A stretch of 64,000 nucleotides of DNA from Cinnamomum chago (taxonomy: Eukaryota; Streptophyta; Magnoliopsida; Laurales; Lauraceae), in contig CP142453.1 of the NCBI GenBank assembly GCA_038049695.1, positions 33,150,501-33,214,500 on the forward strand, in the 5' to 3' direction. Below the pieces are notes generated by a model. The model ran no database searches, was not told the DNA's origin, and saw only the letters and a program-made list of their open reading frames with translations. This document shows positions 23,630-33,789 of this stretch, in pieces (within the stretch, counting starts at the first letter, position 1; each line of letters opens with the position of its first letter). A program made the translations under genes and the position numbers.

Positions 23630-25204
23630 TGTCACGACTCGGGATAATCTCGAGCCGTAAACCAATACTTACTCCCGTAAACTCCGAATTAACCGAAGTT
23701 AATATAGAATCCACAAGGGATAACATTCTCAATTTCCTGTCAAATACACGACTTTGCGGAAAACATTTATATTTGACAATAACAATTTACGATTTACATG
23801 TATACAAAATAAAGTCCTTTATACATGTATCATTTCTGTCATTTGCTTGTCAATTACTGCATATTCAAAATACAATGCAGAGGACAATTAGTTACATCTC
23901 AAAATGAATATACAAAATAACTTCTCAAAATATTTTTCAAAATGTTCTAACTCCTTCTGATACTCGGATAGCCATATCAAATGGTATCTCATCCGTTCCA
24001 TTCGTTTAATCCTCCTGGAGGAACCGGAGCGGTGTCCTCCGCTGCTGCTAGGGTCGCTGCGGGACCGGCAAGGGCAATTGAGCCTGTAATGCCATTAATA
24101 ACACTAGTGAACACGACGGTTCAACAATGCATAAATAGATCTTGTAATAGTACATGTTAATACATACAATGAATTCATTCAATTTATTTAGTAACAATTT
24201 CAATTCTAGACAATTCTAAATAATTCCTACAATGATAATGGATGAACACAAAAGTCAATTAATGGACATATACAAAATGATCACTACCATAGCATTCCTT
24301 TCATTACATTTCATTTCATTTACCATCTCCTCTCAAAGGAAGGATTCATCTTCCAAATGGAAGGCATCAATCAATATCCATAGATATGATCGGAATTGTG
24401 GGACTTACCAGTGTCCGGGCCAGGGATAACTGGCATCACCACGGAGCTCCGGAACGCCCCAAATTCATCTACTGTAGTAGCAATAGTCATTTGTTTCATT
24501 TATTAATTCATTGAACTCATTTAAAGTTCTAATACAATAGTTAGGTAGCGCCAACTCAAGGGTTAATGCTTTCCAATAAGCAGTCCATTTCTGGATTCAA
24601 TTCAAGTCAATAATTCCCTTCATAACAAGGGAAATGAATAGTAGTAATATCAATCTCATTAGATTGGAACATAACGATGCGGAATACGATACAATGAGAG
24701 AACTTACTAATCATTTATGGTTCTACTTAATTCCATCTCAAATCTAAACAACCATTTGGGTGTAACTATTGGTTACCAAATGCACGTGTTATTCTCGATG
24801 GACATCACATTTATATTTAATGTGTGCATTATTCACTATAAGAAATTTGGGGTTTAAAGACGACACAAATTTGTCCCAAAATGTACATATTTCGTCACCA
24901 AAACTAATTGAGACGAAAATTTTTCGTCACCCGTTTTGTTGCCAAAGCCTTGTCGCTAAAAGGTATTGGAGATGAAAAAAAAAAAATTCGTCATTGAAAA
25001 AGATAAATTTGTGACGATTTTTTTTTTGTCTCCAATACACTCTGTTGGAAACAAGTAATTTTTTTCGTCTCCAATACACTATGTTGGAAACATACTTGTA
25101 AGTAATTAGTGACAAAATATTTTGTCATTAAAGGAAGAAATTAGAGACAAAAATATTTTGTCATAAATATAAGAAATAGAAACGAAAAAATTTTGTCGCA
25201 TTTA

Positions 25205-25468
25205 CCCCGCCCAACTCAAGGACTTCCTAGGAGGTCACCCATCCTAACACTGCTCCCACCCGAGCACGCTTAACTTCGGAATTCTTACGATTTTTGGAGC
25301 CACACAATTTTAGAAGACTTCATGCTAAGTTAATACGGGGTTTGACTTATAAGCCATGCTCAAGACTTGGATATTTCTGATGCGGGCTACGGAGACTCAT
25401 CGTTCGAAGCCGGTGGTTGACACGCTACACCCCGTGATTAAGAGTACCGCCCGGACCAAGATCTCACA
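25205..25468 (-). repeat. TRIM LTR copy 3, truncated
   Basis: It lacks the terminal eight bases at its 3' end (TGTCACAG on the plus strand) and has an internal deletion of about 38 bases beside the 5S-like segment (about 25286-25218). The loss of the outer end means no target-site duplication can be checked. Confidence 0.8.
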
Positions 25469-25513
25469 TTCTTCCCCACTAGAAATAGAGCCGTCTTCGG
25501 CTCTGATACCAAC

Positions 25514-25824
25514 TGTCACAGCCCCGCCCAACTTAGCATGAAATTGTCCGCTTTGGCCCACGTATACGTGCGAGGACTTCCTAAGAGGTCACCCATCCTA
25601 GTACTGCTCCCGCCCAAGTACGCTTAACTTCGGAGTTCTTACGATTTTCGGGGCCGCACGGTTTTAAAAAGCCTCATGCTAAGTTAATATGGGGTTTAAC
25701 TTATAAGTCCATGGTGAGGACTTGGATATTTCCGATGCGGGCTATCGTAGACTCGCCGTTTGAAGCCCGTGATTGACACGCTACGCCCAGTTGTTAAGGG
25801 TATCGCCCGGACCAAGATCTCATA
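25514..25824 (-). repeat. TRIM LTR copy 2 with 5S rRNA-like segment
   Basis: Complete 311-bp LTR of the same length as copy 1. The 5S-like segment lies at about 25641-25572. The first base pair of the LTR has changed from TG to TA, so this copy is unlikely to be a functional end. Confidence 0.85.
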
Positions 25825-25869
25825 TTCTCCCCCGCTAGAAATAGAGTCGTCCTCGGCTCTGATACTAAC

Positions 25870-26180
25870 TGTCACAGCCCCGCCCAACTCAGCATGAAAT
25901 TGTCCGCTTTGGCCCACGTGCACGAGTGAGGACTTCCCAGGAGGTCACCCATCCTAATACTGCTCCCGCCCGAGCACGCTTGACTTCGGAGTTCTTTCGA
26001 TTTCCGGAGACGCATGGTTTTAAAAAGCCTCATGCTAAGTTAACACGGGGTTTGACTTATAAGCCCAAGGTCAGGACTTGGATATTTCTGATGTGGGCTA
26101 ACGGAGACTCACCGTTTGAAGCCCGTGGTTGACATGCTACGCCCCGTGGTTAAGGGTACCGCCCGGACCAAGTTCTCACA
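25870..26180 (-). repeat. TRIM LTR copy 1 with 5S rRNA-like segment
   Basis: Complete 311-bp LTR. On the minus strand, about 25996-25928 reads like the 3' two thirds of plant 5S rRNA (AACTCCGAAGTCAAGCGTGC ... GGATGGGTGACCTCCTGGGA), including the A-box and C-box parts of its internal RNA polymerase III promoter. The 5' end of 5S is not recognisable. Confidence 0.85.
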
Positions 26181-26640
26181 GTAGCAGAGACTGAGAGAGG
26201 TAGGTGTACCTGGCGGTGGCGGACTCCTGGATGGAGGATGATCGGCACAGATGATGGTGATTGGTGATGGTGGCTGCGTCTGGGAATTTTAGGCGAGAGA
26301 GACTGAGAGAAGTAGAGATGAGAGTGATCACTGATCAGGGATGGGTCTGCACTGCGTGTGTTGATGGAGAGTGATGATGATTGATGGGGGCCAATGGGCC
26401 ATGAGGTTGCTGCTTGAGACGATGGGTGGGAGATGTTGGAAAAGGGTTTTGGAAAATGGGGAAAATGGTTCTTCTCTCCTCTTCTGGAAAAGGATTTTGG
26501 AAAAGAGAGACCGGGATAGATGGAGGGACAAAGGGGGAAATGAGCTTTGGAAAATGGGCGTTGGATTGGGGTGGGGGGGGGGGATGGACGTTAGGGCCTT
26601 GGGGGGCCCATTTTAGTCATTTTAAAGGCTTTTCCAAAGC
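26181..26640. other. GC-richer block inside the CACTA element
   Basis: Between the TRIM and the right sub-terminal repeats, 'gatgatgg', 'gagagactgagag' and 'ttttggaaaatgg' motifs dominate. Frames up to 82 codons are open on both strands. None is recognised. CACTA elements often carry captured host gene pieces, and this block could be one, but nothing identifies a donor. Confidence 0.35.
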
Positions 26641-26717
26641 AATACTTGTAAGAGAGGAATAGGCTCAAGTGCGAACAAAATTGGTGCCATCGCAAATGAA
26701 ATTGGCGCCTTATTTTG

Positions 26718-27335
26718 GTGACCAAATATTTTCATCTTCCATAACTTATCCTTAATAGTGACGAATTATGTTCGCCACAAAAAAAAAATTATATTTTGTG
26801 ACAAAAATTTTCGTCTCCAATGAGCTAAAATAATTTACGCCAAAGCAAATTAAAAAAATTGGCGTCTTAGTTTGGTGACGAAATATGTTCATTGTCTATA
26901 ACTTATCCTTATTGGTGACGAATTACGTTCGTCGCAAAAACAAATTATATTTTGTGACAAAAATTTTCGTCTCCAATGAGCTAAAATAATTCGCGCCCGC
27001 AAATGAAATTGGCACCTTATTCTAGTGACGAAATCTTTTCGTCTTCCATAACTTATCCTTATTAGTGACGAATTAAGTTCGTCACAAAAACAAATTATAT
27101 TTTGTGACAAAAATGTTTGTCTCCAATGAGCTAAAATAATCCACGCCAAAGCAAATGAAATTGGCACCTTATTTTGGTGACGAAATATGTTTGTCTTCCA
27201 TAACTTATCCTTATTGGTGACGAATTACGTTCGTCGCAAAAAAAAAAAAAAAAATTTGTGACAACAATTTTCATCTCTAATGAGCTAAAATAATTGGCGC
27301 CAACACAAAACAAGTTGGCGCCATATTTTTGTAGA
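26718..27335. repeat. CACTA sub-terminal tandem repeat (about 152 bp)
   Basis: Four to five units start with 'gtgac(g/c)aaat' at 26718, 26875, 27025 and 27177, with a diverged one near 27331. Each carries 'ataacttatcctta.t.gtgacgaatta.gttcg' and 'tttcgtctccaatgagctaaaataat'. A run of ORFs on the minus strand only reflects this period. Confidence 0.85.
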
Positions 27336-28819
27336 CGAAATTTTGTTTTCGTCTCCTATACTTTTGAAAAAAATGAAAACAGACGACAAAATTTATATTT
27401 CGTCCCCTTTGGGTGTTCTTTTAAGACAAAAAAAAAATCATCATCAGATTTTGTCACAACAGCCTAAATTTCTTGTAGTGATTATAGTCCCTGTAATTAT
27501 CACCCATGGAAGTTTAGTCTTAAAACTAATTTAGGAAGCACTTATACTCGCAAGAAGTACTCCATGTCCATGCAAAAATCCAAAATTTCACTCATAATTA
27601 ATGTCTGGACCTGTATCAGGTCGCGGACGTCTCACAGAACGTTGGTCGCTCGAGCGACCAACATCACTCCCTCGAGTGATGGTAGACAACCATCAGATAT
27701 TCGCTTGAGCGGATGTATATTCGCTCGAGCGGACGGACACAGATGGCAGTTCGCTCGAGCAAACTGTCCAGAATTCCAACTCCAAAATTCTGAACATTCA
27801 CTCTTTCACTCCCATTTTCAATCTCCACTTGCAATGAAACTCAGAACCTCCTGTTCCCTCCTCATACATCATCCATCCACAAAACAATACCTCTAATCAT
27901 TCATTAACCATCTCATTCAATCCATAAATAAATCCAAAACTCAATGGAAAATGCACAAAATCCAAATCCATGGAAATTCTATGAACTTCTACACTGATTA
28001 ATACTAATCACAAGTAAATGTTTATACTTGCCTCTCTTGAAGCTTAGTGGCAAAAACCCCCTTTTTCCTTAGCTTGGATTTCAAGCCCTAATTCCACGAA
28101 AACATAAAAATACATCTCATAAGCTATTTATGCTGAAAACCATGCCTAATCACTCATTACAACTTGAAAACTCATTAAAAGTTCCAAGTACTTACTTATA
28201 GCTCAATGAGAGAAATCTTGAGATCTTTCTCAAGTTCTACACCTCAACAATGGGGGAAAATAACTTGAGGAAGAAGATGAAGATGGAGCCCTCCCTCAAG
28301 ACCACTTGAAAACCTTTTAAGATTACACTTGGTGAAGAAGAGTGGAAGAGAAAAGAAGAAGATGAAGGAGATGAGTCTAGGGTTGCTTGAGGTGAAATGA
28401 GAGAATGAGCGCTCATTCTCTCATTCTAATATAAGAGTCTCTTACACTAAAACCCCCTTTTATTGAGTCTAATTATATTTTGAGTCAAACTAAGCTTCAT
28501 TTGATCCATTTGAGGTCAAATGGAATCGCGTCTATTATGAAAGTTAACGCATTATTCGAGATACACACGTTGGTATCAAGAATTTTCGTATTTGATGAAA
28601 TACGTGAAAACCCGTATTTACGAAATAGTCCTTAACCTACCTTGTTTGAGTCTAAACTTATCTTAACCAACTCAATTTCATTTAAAATCCATTCCATTAT
28701 GCTTAATGCATCATTTGAGACTAATTTGTCTCTCTTTGGTCATTAACATTTATTAACACAATTACTCATGCTTAATTAGCATTAATCATGATTAATTTGG
28801 GTCGGGTTGTAACATGAAA

Positions 28820-29911
28820 AACCTCATACCCACAAAATTCCCTATATTGAAAATCTTGTAGTATCTGAATAAGAAGAATGTTAAAGGAAAATTGAAAAAA
28901 GAAGAGAGAAAAAAATAACATTTGACATAGATTCCAATCTTATCCATATTTTCTTTTTGTTTTCTCCACCACCTTAAAAAAAAAAAAAAAAACAAAGAAA
29001 TCGCAAAAAAATCACTCGATTTATTGGAATGTATTACAACGAAATTTTATTACGTTTAAAATATCAGCATCTACTCAATAGAAGAGATTAAAAAAAATAT
29101 TAGGATCGTGTGTGCCAAGTTTGGTCTGGATCCGGGTTCATTTGGGTAGAGTAGGGGCGTAGTTAGCAATTTTCCAGAGAATTTAGGGGGCTTTTTCGTA
29201 ATTTTAGATTTTTGAGATTATGGTACTGTTGGGTATATATTTTTAATTTATAAACTTTAGTCTTCTAAATTGTCTTGATCCGGATCCTTAAAACACCTCT
29301 AAATCCAAGCCTGATCTAAAGTTTATTTTAGACAAATTGGGAAATTTCCATTATGTCCCCATCTTTATCCATATATAAAATACATATACATAAGGATGGG
29401 CCCCACAGCTTACATTTTATTGGACATGTGTGTAGTGAAAAAAGTACATCATCTTTCTCTCTTTTATAAGAGCAGATAGAAGAAGATAGAGATAGATTTA
29501 TGTAAGGCGGATTCCCAAATGATATTTAAGATTGGGCTGATAATAGACAGATTTGTTCCTATAAAAACAGGTTTTTACAGGTTGAGGCCCAACCTATATT
29601 CAACTCATTTTTTAAATGAGTCATGTAACTCCAACTAGCACCTAATGTTGGTCAATCAGGTCCAATCTACATAACCAAAATCAAACGTGGGTCCACCGTG
29701 CATATATAGTATACCATACAAATTTGAGGATCACCATGCCACAAACCATTTTTCCATTGATGCTGATGAGATTTGTTTTCTAAAAGATGGGTCTCTTATC
29801 AAGCATGAAGTCAAATATCAATATCTATTCCCACTACAACAACTTTTTATGTAGCTCAACCCTAACCTAAGCCATTTAAATGCGGATCATGTTTTCCCGA
29901 TTTGTGACGGA

Positions 29912-29954
<43 letters not shown>

Positions 29955-30111
29955 CGGGTCAGATTTTTGTGATAAAATGTGGGATAGATATGGGTCGAGT
30001 TAGCAGGTTGTGAAATTTTTTACCATGATTGGTAGATAGATTACTTTGGTTGGATTCTTTTAGGATGGAGTAATGTGACCTAACCTAAATTTTCAAGAAA
30101 TCTTGATCCCA
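28820..30111. other. Intergenic, no gene seen
   Basis: AT-rich sequence with A homopolymers and one AT dinucleotide run. No coding signal or paired ends were found. Confidence 0.5.
29914..29952. repeat. (AT)n microsatellite
   Basis: About 19 uninterrupted AT units. Confidence 0.95.
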
Positions 30112-30119
30112 CTCTAACT

Positions 30120-31231
30120 TAGGGTTGCAAACGGTTTGGTTTCAGGCTGGAACTATTTGGACTGAGACCCATTTCTAAAATGATGGTTCAGGTTTCCGGT
30201 TTCAACTCAAAACCTTCTCTGTGTGTTCTGGAACCGGGTTTGACTAGAGGACCAGGAATTCAGGGGCGGCTCCAGGAATTCAAGTCGGTGGGGTCAAAAA
30301 ATACTTATCTTCCGCAACCCCTGCCACTAGAGCTATCAAAGGGTCAGACCCAGGCCGGGCGAAGGTTAAGCTCTTATCGTGCCCTCTTACTTGCAGACCG
30401 GGCTTAACCGAGCAAAAACCTTCGACTTTCACATGGGGGGCCTGTAATTTTTAGGCCCTCACCATACCTTCAAATATTTAGTATTAGCAAAATGAGAGAA
30501 AAAGGATAAAAATAAAAGGACTCGAGATAAAAATACTATTTGAGTTTCCTATGAGTTAAGGCATATTCATTTAAATTTATAAGCCATTCAAAATTATTGG
30601 GCTGCCTGTGACACAAAAGTACACGGTTTATCTTAATTGGATGTTACGAAAGGATAAAAAATTTATAAGTCATTTTCTCTCCTTCAGGTCAAACTCTTAA
30701 ATTAAGTTGGTTCAAAATCTTCCCATAAGATTGTTTTTAGATTTCAGTGAGGTCAAAACTTCCCATTGATGTTTTTTTTAATTAATTAATTAATTAATTT
30801 TAGATCTCAGTAGGTCAAAAGCTTCCCACCCAAAGGTTCACAAAATTTTTATGAATATGTTTTCAGATCTCAATGGGGTCGATTGACCCCACTGTGAACA
30901 ACATGGCGCCGCCCATGACCAGGATCTAGTTCTACAATCGGATCAAACTTCTTTTTTGGTTTTTTTTCGTTTCTTTTTTTATTTTTTGCTTAACATAACA
31001 ATATATATTTAACTTATAACAATGCATGAAGTCTACTACCTAAACTTGATTATGAGGTAAAACTCGTATGTTGAGTCTCGGTTCCACGGGTCAAATTATA
31101 TTGACCTAGAGTCGGACCCATTCCCAATTGGAATGTAAATTGGGATCTGGACCTAAACCCATATATGAATAGAAACGTATAGTAGGTTGTGTAAGGATAA
31201 TAAGAGAAACAAATATCCATTTGCATCCCTA
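30120..31231. mobile_element. Non-autonomous hAT element containing another hAT MITE
   Basis: The left end reads TAGGGTTGCAAACGG and the reverse complement of the right end reads TAGGGATGCAAATGG. A perfect 8-bp duplication, CTCTAACT, flanks it (30112-30119 and 31232-31239). Without the nested element at 30261-30917 it is about 450 bp, similar to its relative at 13065-13497. It has no coding capacity. Confidence 0.88.
30261..30917. mobile_element. hAT MITE, GGCGG-end family, long form
   Basis: The left end reads CAGGGGCGGCTCCAGGAATT and the right end, reversed, reads CATGGGCGGCGCCATG. ACCAGGA occurs on both sides (30251 and 30918), probably a diverged 8-bp duplication. The stretch 'aattcaagtcggtggggtca' next to the left end matches the right end of the element at 55334-55960, so both belong to one family (657 and 627 bp). 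It interrupts the hAT element at 30120-31231. Confidence 0.7.
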
Positions 31232-31470
31232 CTCTAACTTAGATTTGAAAGGAAAGAACAGATTAAATTACCTAACTCTACTTTTATACTCCGTCATCAA
31301 GCATTTAAACTTGCTAATTTGGTTCAGAGGGGGGGCCGGACATGGTTTCAATTCCATTGGAGTAGAGACATGTTCCAATTCATCTTAACCATCTCAGGTT
31401 TGCGTTGGGGATTTGGTAAAAAGACATTATTCTAAGCCCAAGTCTACCATGGCCAGAGCAATTTACACCC

Positions 31471-31543
31471 CTATTTCTTCTATATTGTAGTTTTTCTTTA
31501 GTGTAGACCATAATGTGCTTAAGTAATAGGGCTTATCTACATT
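31471..31543 (+). repeat. Direct repeat left of the copia fragment
   Basis: 'atttcttctatattgtagtttttcttt' and the following 45 bases recur at 32672-32745 with about five substitutions and a 5-bp indel. This copy abuts the broken 5' end of the pol fragment. Confidence 0.85.
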
Positions 31544-32378
31544 CTGGAATCAGATGAGTGATGGGAATTTTATCTCCCAAAAGAAGTATGCAAGTGAGAT
31601 CCTCAAAAAATTCAGAATGGAGAATTCTAAACCTGTTAATACTCCTATGTTAACTGGTTTGAAGTTATCCAAAGAAAAGAAAGATAATTTGATTGATTCT
31701 TCTTACATCAAGAGTTTGATTGGGAGCCTTCGCTATCTAACTTCTACAAGGCTAGATATTGTGTTTAGTGTTGGTGTTCTTAGTCATTATGTGGATTTCC
31801 CAAATCAAATTCATCTATAAGCTGCTAAAGGAATTTTGTGCTATATCAAAGGTACAGTTGGTGAAGGCATTTTTTATAACTGTACTAATGATTTTACACT
31901 GTTTGGATTTTCTGACAGCAATTGGGCTGGAGACATGGATGATAGAAAGAGTACATCGGGTTATGTATTCTACATTGGAGATTGTGCTTTTACTTGGTCA
32001 TCTAAAAAACAAGATGTTGTTGCACTCCCAATGGCTGAAGTAGAGTATGTAGCATTGACATTATGTGCAAGCCAAGCCATATGACTTAGAAGATTTATTG
32101 AGGAGATGAACCATCCTCAAAAGGGTCCTGCTGTGATCTATTGTGATAATAACTAGGCCATTTCACTCACTAAAAATCCAGTTTCCTATGGTTGAAGCAA
32201 ACACATAGATATACGGTTCCACTTCATCTGGGTGCTCGTGAAGAATGAAGATGTTATGATTGAACATTGCAAGAGTGAAGAACAACTTGCCGATATTTTT
32301 ACAAATGCACTCAAGCTCAACATATTCAACAAGTTGAAGATGAAGCTTGGCATGACAAGTCTAAAGATCCTAGTTTAA
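31542..32378 (+). pseudogene. Ty1/copia pol 3' fragment (RT end and RNase H)
   Basis: Translation gives the end of a copia reverse transcriptase and its RNase H: SDGNFISQKKYASEIL, then PVNTPM, LIGSLRYLTSTRLDI, then SDSNWAGDMDDRKSTSGYVF, SSKKQDVVALPMAEVEYVAL and CKSEEQLADIFT. These are standard RNase H landmarks, including the Asp of SNWAGD. The frame stays constant to a normal stop at 32376 but has four premature stops: TAA 31818, TGA 32082, TAG 32154 and TGA 32193. All 5' domains (gag, protease, integrase, most of RT) are missing. A purine-rich tract (TTTAAGGGAGG, 32374-32384) follows, as expected before a 3' LTR. Confidence 0.9.
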
Positions 32379-32388
32379 GGGAGGCCGT

Positions 32389-32671
32389 TGGTGAAATAAA
32401 TTAGGATTAATTGTCTTTATATTTTCAATTATGTTTGTTTGTTTTTAGTGAACAATAATGTGGGTGTTAGTGGATAGTAATGTGTGGGGGGTTAGTATTG
32501 TATTAGTGGTTTTAGGTTACAACATTCAGTACTTAGAATAAATGTTACTTTAAGGGGCTGTTATGGGTTGTATGTAACTCATGTGGCCTTTCACTCTCTT
32601 TGTTCTATTTATAATTTTATATGCAAGTCAATGAACATAATAGTATTATTCAGAGTATTTGATTTGTAAGA
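32389..32671 (+). mobile_element. Probable copia 3' LTR (end undefined)
   Basis: TGGTGAAATAAATTAGGATT directly follows the purine tract of the pol fragment, where the 3' LTR should begin. The 3' limit is unclear: it may end here or include the direct repeat at 32672-32745. No 5' LTR partner is visible. Confidence 0.5.
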
Positions 32672-32745
32672 ATTTCTTCTATATTGTAGTTTTTCTTTTC
32701 TATAGTGTAAACCACAATGTGATTAAGTAATAAGGCTTATCTAAA
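32672..32745 (+). repeat. Direct repeat right of the copia fragment
   Basis: Second copy of the repeat at 31471-31543, about 1.2 kb away. Similarity stops at the same base ('attct') in both copies. Confidence 0.85.
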
Positions 32746-33149
32746 TTCTTGTTCCTACTGAGTGTCACATTTCTTGGATCCATGCATTTTGTTTTCCAAT
32801 ATGATCTTTGATACTATGGTTAAGATAATTTCTAAATCAATACCTTTTAAACTCTATTTTTAATCACATGTGGATTCCATCACTTGGCCGATGGTGAGCC
32901 CTCTGAGACTGTGACTCTAGTGCATCTTATGGCATGAGCATGTGACATATGGACATGGTTGGCCAACAAAGGTTTGCCCTGGAACAGCCTACTCCTTTCA
33001 ACATGGGTGGGCCACAAGGGAGGCCGAATGGCCTAACCCACTTTCATCGGGTTCGGGTCGACTTGGTCAAAAGATGATGACAATTAACCGAAATTCAGGC
33101 CAGGCTCGGGCAACAATCCAACACGATGCCAAAGGAGATTTCTTACCAG
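32746..33149. other. Upstream region of the CIP1-like locus
   Basis: No gene is seen. It would contain the promoter if the leader exon at 33150 is real. I found no convincing TATA box. Confidence 0.35.
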
Positions 33150-33158
33150 ACTTAACTG

Positions 33159-33190
<32 letters not shown>

Positions 33191-33317
33191 AAAACGAAGA
33201 AGATTTCTGTGTCCCACCACCAGCTTTCAGAAAAAGAAAAAAGTTGAAAAGATCTCTCTGGGTCCGTTTTTCAAGAGCTATTCTGTCTCCTCTCAATCAT
33301 CTGCCCTTCTCAAAGAG
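33150..33317 (+). other. Possible 5' UTR exon of the CIP1-like gene
   Basis: A CT-rich segment with a (CT)n run at about 33160-33190 is followed by 'tctctctgggtccg' and ends CAAAGAG|GTACCCC, a good donor at 33317/33318. Pyrimidine-rich plant leaders often look like this, and T-rich intron-like sequence follows. Linking it to the coding exon 3.7 kb downstream is inference. Confidence 0.4.
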
Positions 33318-33789
33318 GTACCCCATCTCTCTGTCTGCATTGTTTCAGGGTTTGGCTGTGGATGTGGAGATTTGGGACTTATTTTAATCAGTGATACTGA
33401 TTTTGAATTTTGAATTTGGGTATTGATTTACAGAGATAATAATTTGGGGTTATTTTTATTTGGGGTTTTCAATACCACAAGGAAATTTACCAACTGGTTT
33501 TGAATTTGGAAATTTGGTGATTATTATAATTTCTTTTTTGGATATTGTGGTATTGATTTAGAGAAGTTAATTTGTGGATTTTGGTGTTAGTTTTGGGCTC
33601 TTCCATTTGGGGATTTGGGTATTGATTAATTTCAGATGGTAATTTGTTGGTAATCAGAAAATTTCAATTTTGATTTGTTTTATTTTTGTTATTTATGTTT
33701 CTTTGAATCATCAAAAATATCCCTTACTTTAGGCCTTTTCAATGAATTACCCCTGTGAATTTTGATTACATATATATATATAGTGTGCC

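Larger units (their letters stand above)
25205..26180 (-). mobile_element. Tandem Cassandra-like TRIM retrotransposon
   Basis: On the minus strand the order is LTR (26180-25870), internal region (25869-25825), LTR (25824-25514), internal region (25513-25469), LTR (25468-25205, damaged). Complete LTRs are exactly 311 bp, start TGTGAGA (TATGAGA in the middle copy) and end TGTGACA. Each 45-bp internal region has a primer binding site (TRGTATCAGAGCC, complementary to initiator tRNA-Met) two bases after the LTR, and a purine tract (GYGGGGRAGAA) just before the next LTR. The LTRs carry a 5S rRNA-derived segment, the hallmark of Cassandra TRIMs. There is no coding capacity, so movement would need enzymes from other elements. 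Three LTRs in a row point to unequal recombination or a tandem insertion. Confidence 0.85.
24834..27480. mobile_element. Non-autonomous CACTA (En/Spm) transposon
   Basis: The left end reads CACTATAAGAAATTTGGGG and the reverse complement of the right end reads CACTACAAGAAATTTAGG, the standard plant CACTA terminus. A perfect 3-bp duplication, ATT, flanks it (24831-24833 and 27481-27483). Sub-terminal regions are packed with 'gacgaaa' and 'ttcgtc' motifs in both orientations, typical transposase-binding repeats. No transposase coding sequence is present. Between the sub-terminal regions lie a Cassandra-like TRIM (25205-26180) and a GC-richer block of unknown origin (26181-26640). It is inserted in the LTR at 23630-28814. 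Confidence 0.9.
23630..28814. mobile_element. Long solo LTR interrupted by a CACTA element
   Basis: The outer sequence starts TGTCACGACTCGGG and ends GGGTCGGGTTGTAACA, giving TG...CA ends with an extended imperfect inverted repeat (TGTYACRAC). Flanking pentamers are GGAAA (23625-23629) and TGAAA (28815-28819), a target-site duplication with one change. Removing the CACTA insertion leaves an LTR of about 2.5 kb, long as in some Ty3/Gypsy lineages. The right part carries repeated 'cgctcgagcg' motifs (27655-27760). No polyprotein is seen, so it is probably a solo LTR. Orientation is undecided, with minus slightly favoured. Confidence 0.6.

Noticed and set aside
25204-26180. 5S rRNA genes
   Set aside because: The similarity covers only the 3' two thirds of 5S and sits inside LTR copies with primer binding sites, so these are Cassandra-type LTRs, not ribosomal genes.
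26889-27313. Minus frames of 92 and 60 codons with repeated SSPIRISYG
   Set aside because: The repetition follows the 152-bp CACTA sub-terminal repeat and is not a protein repeat.
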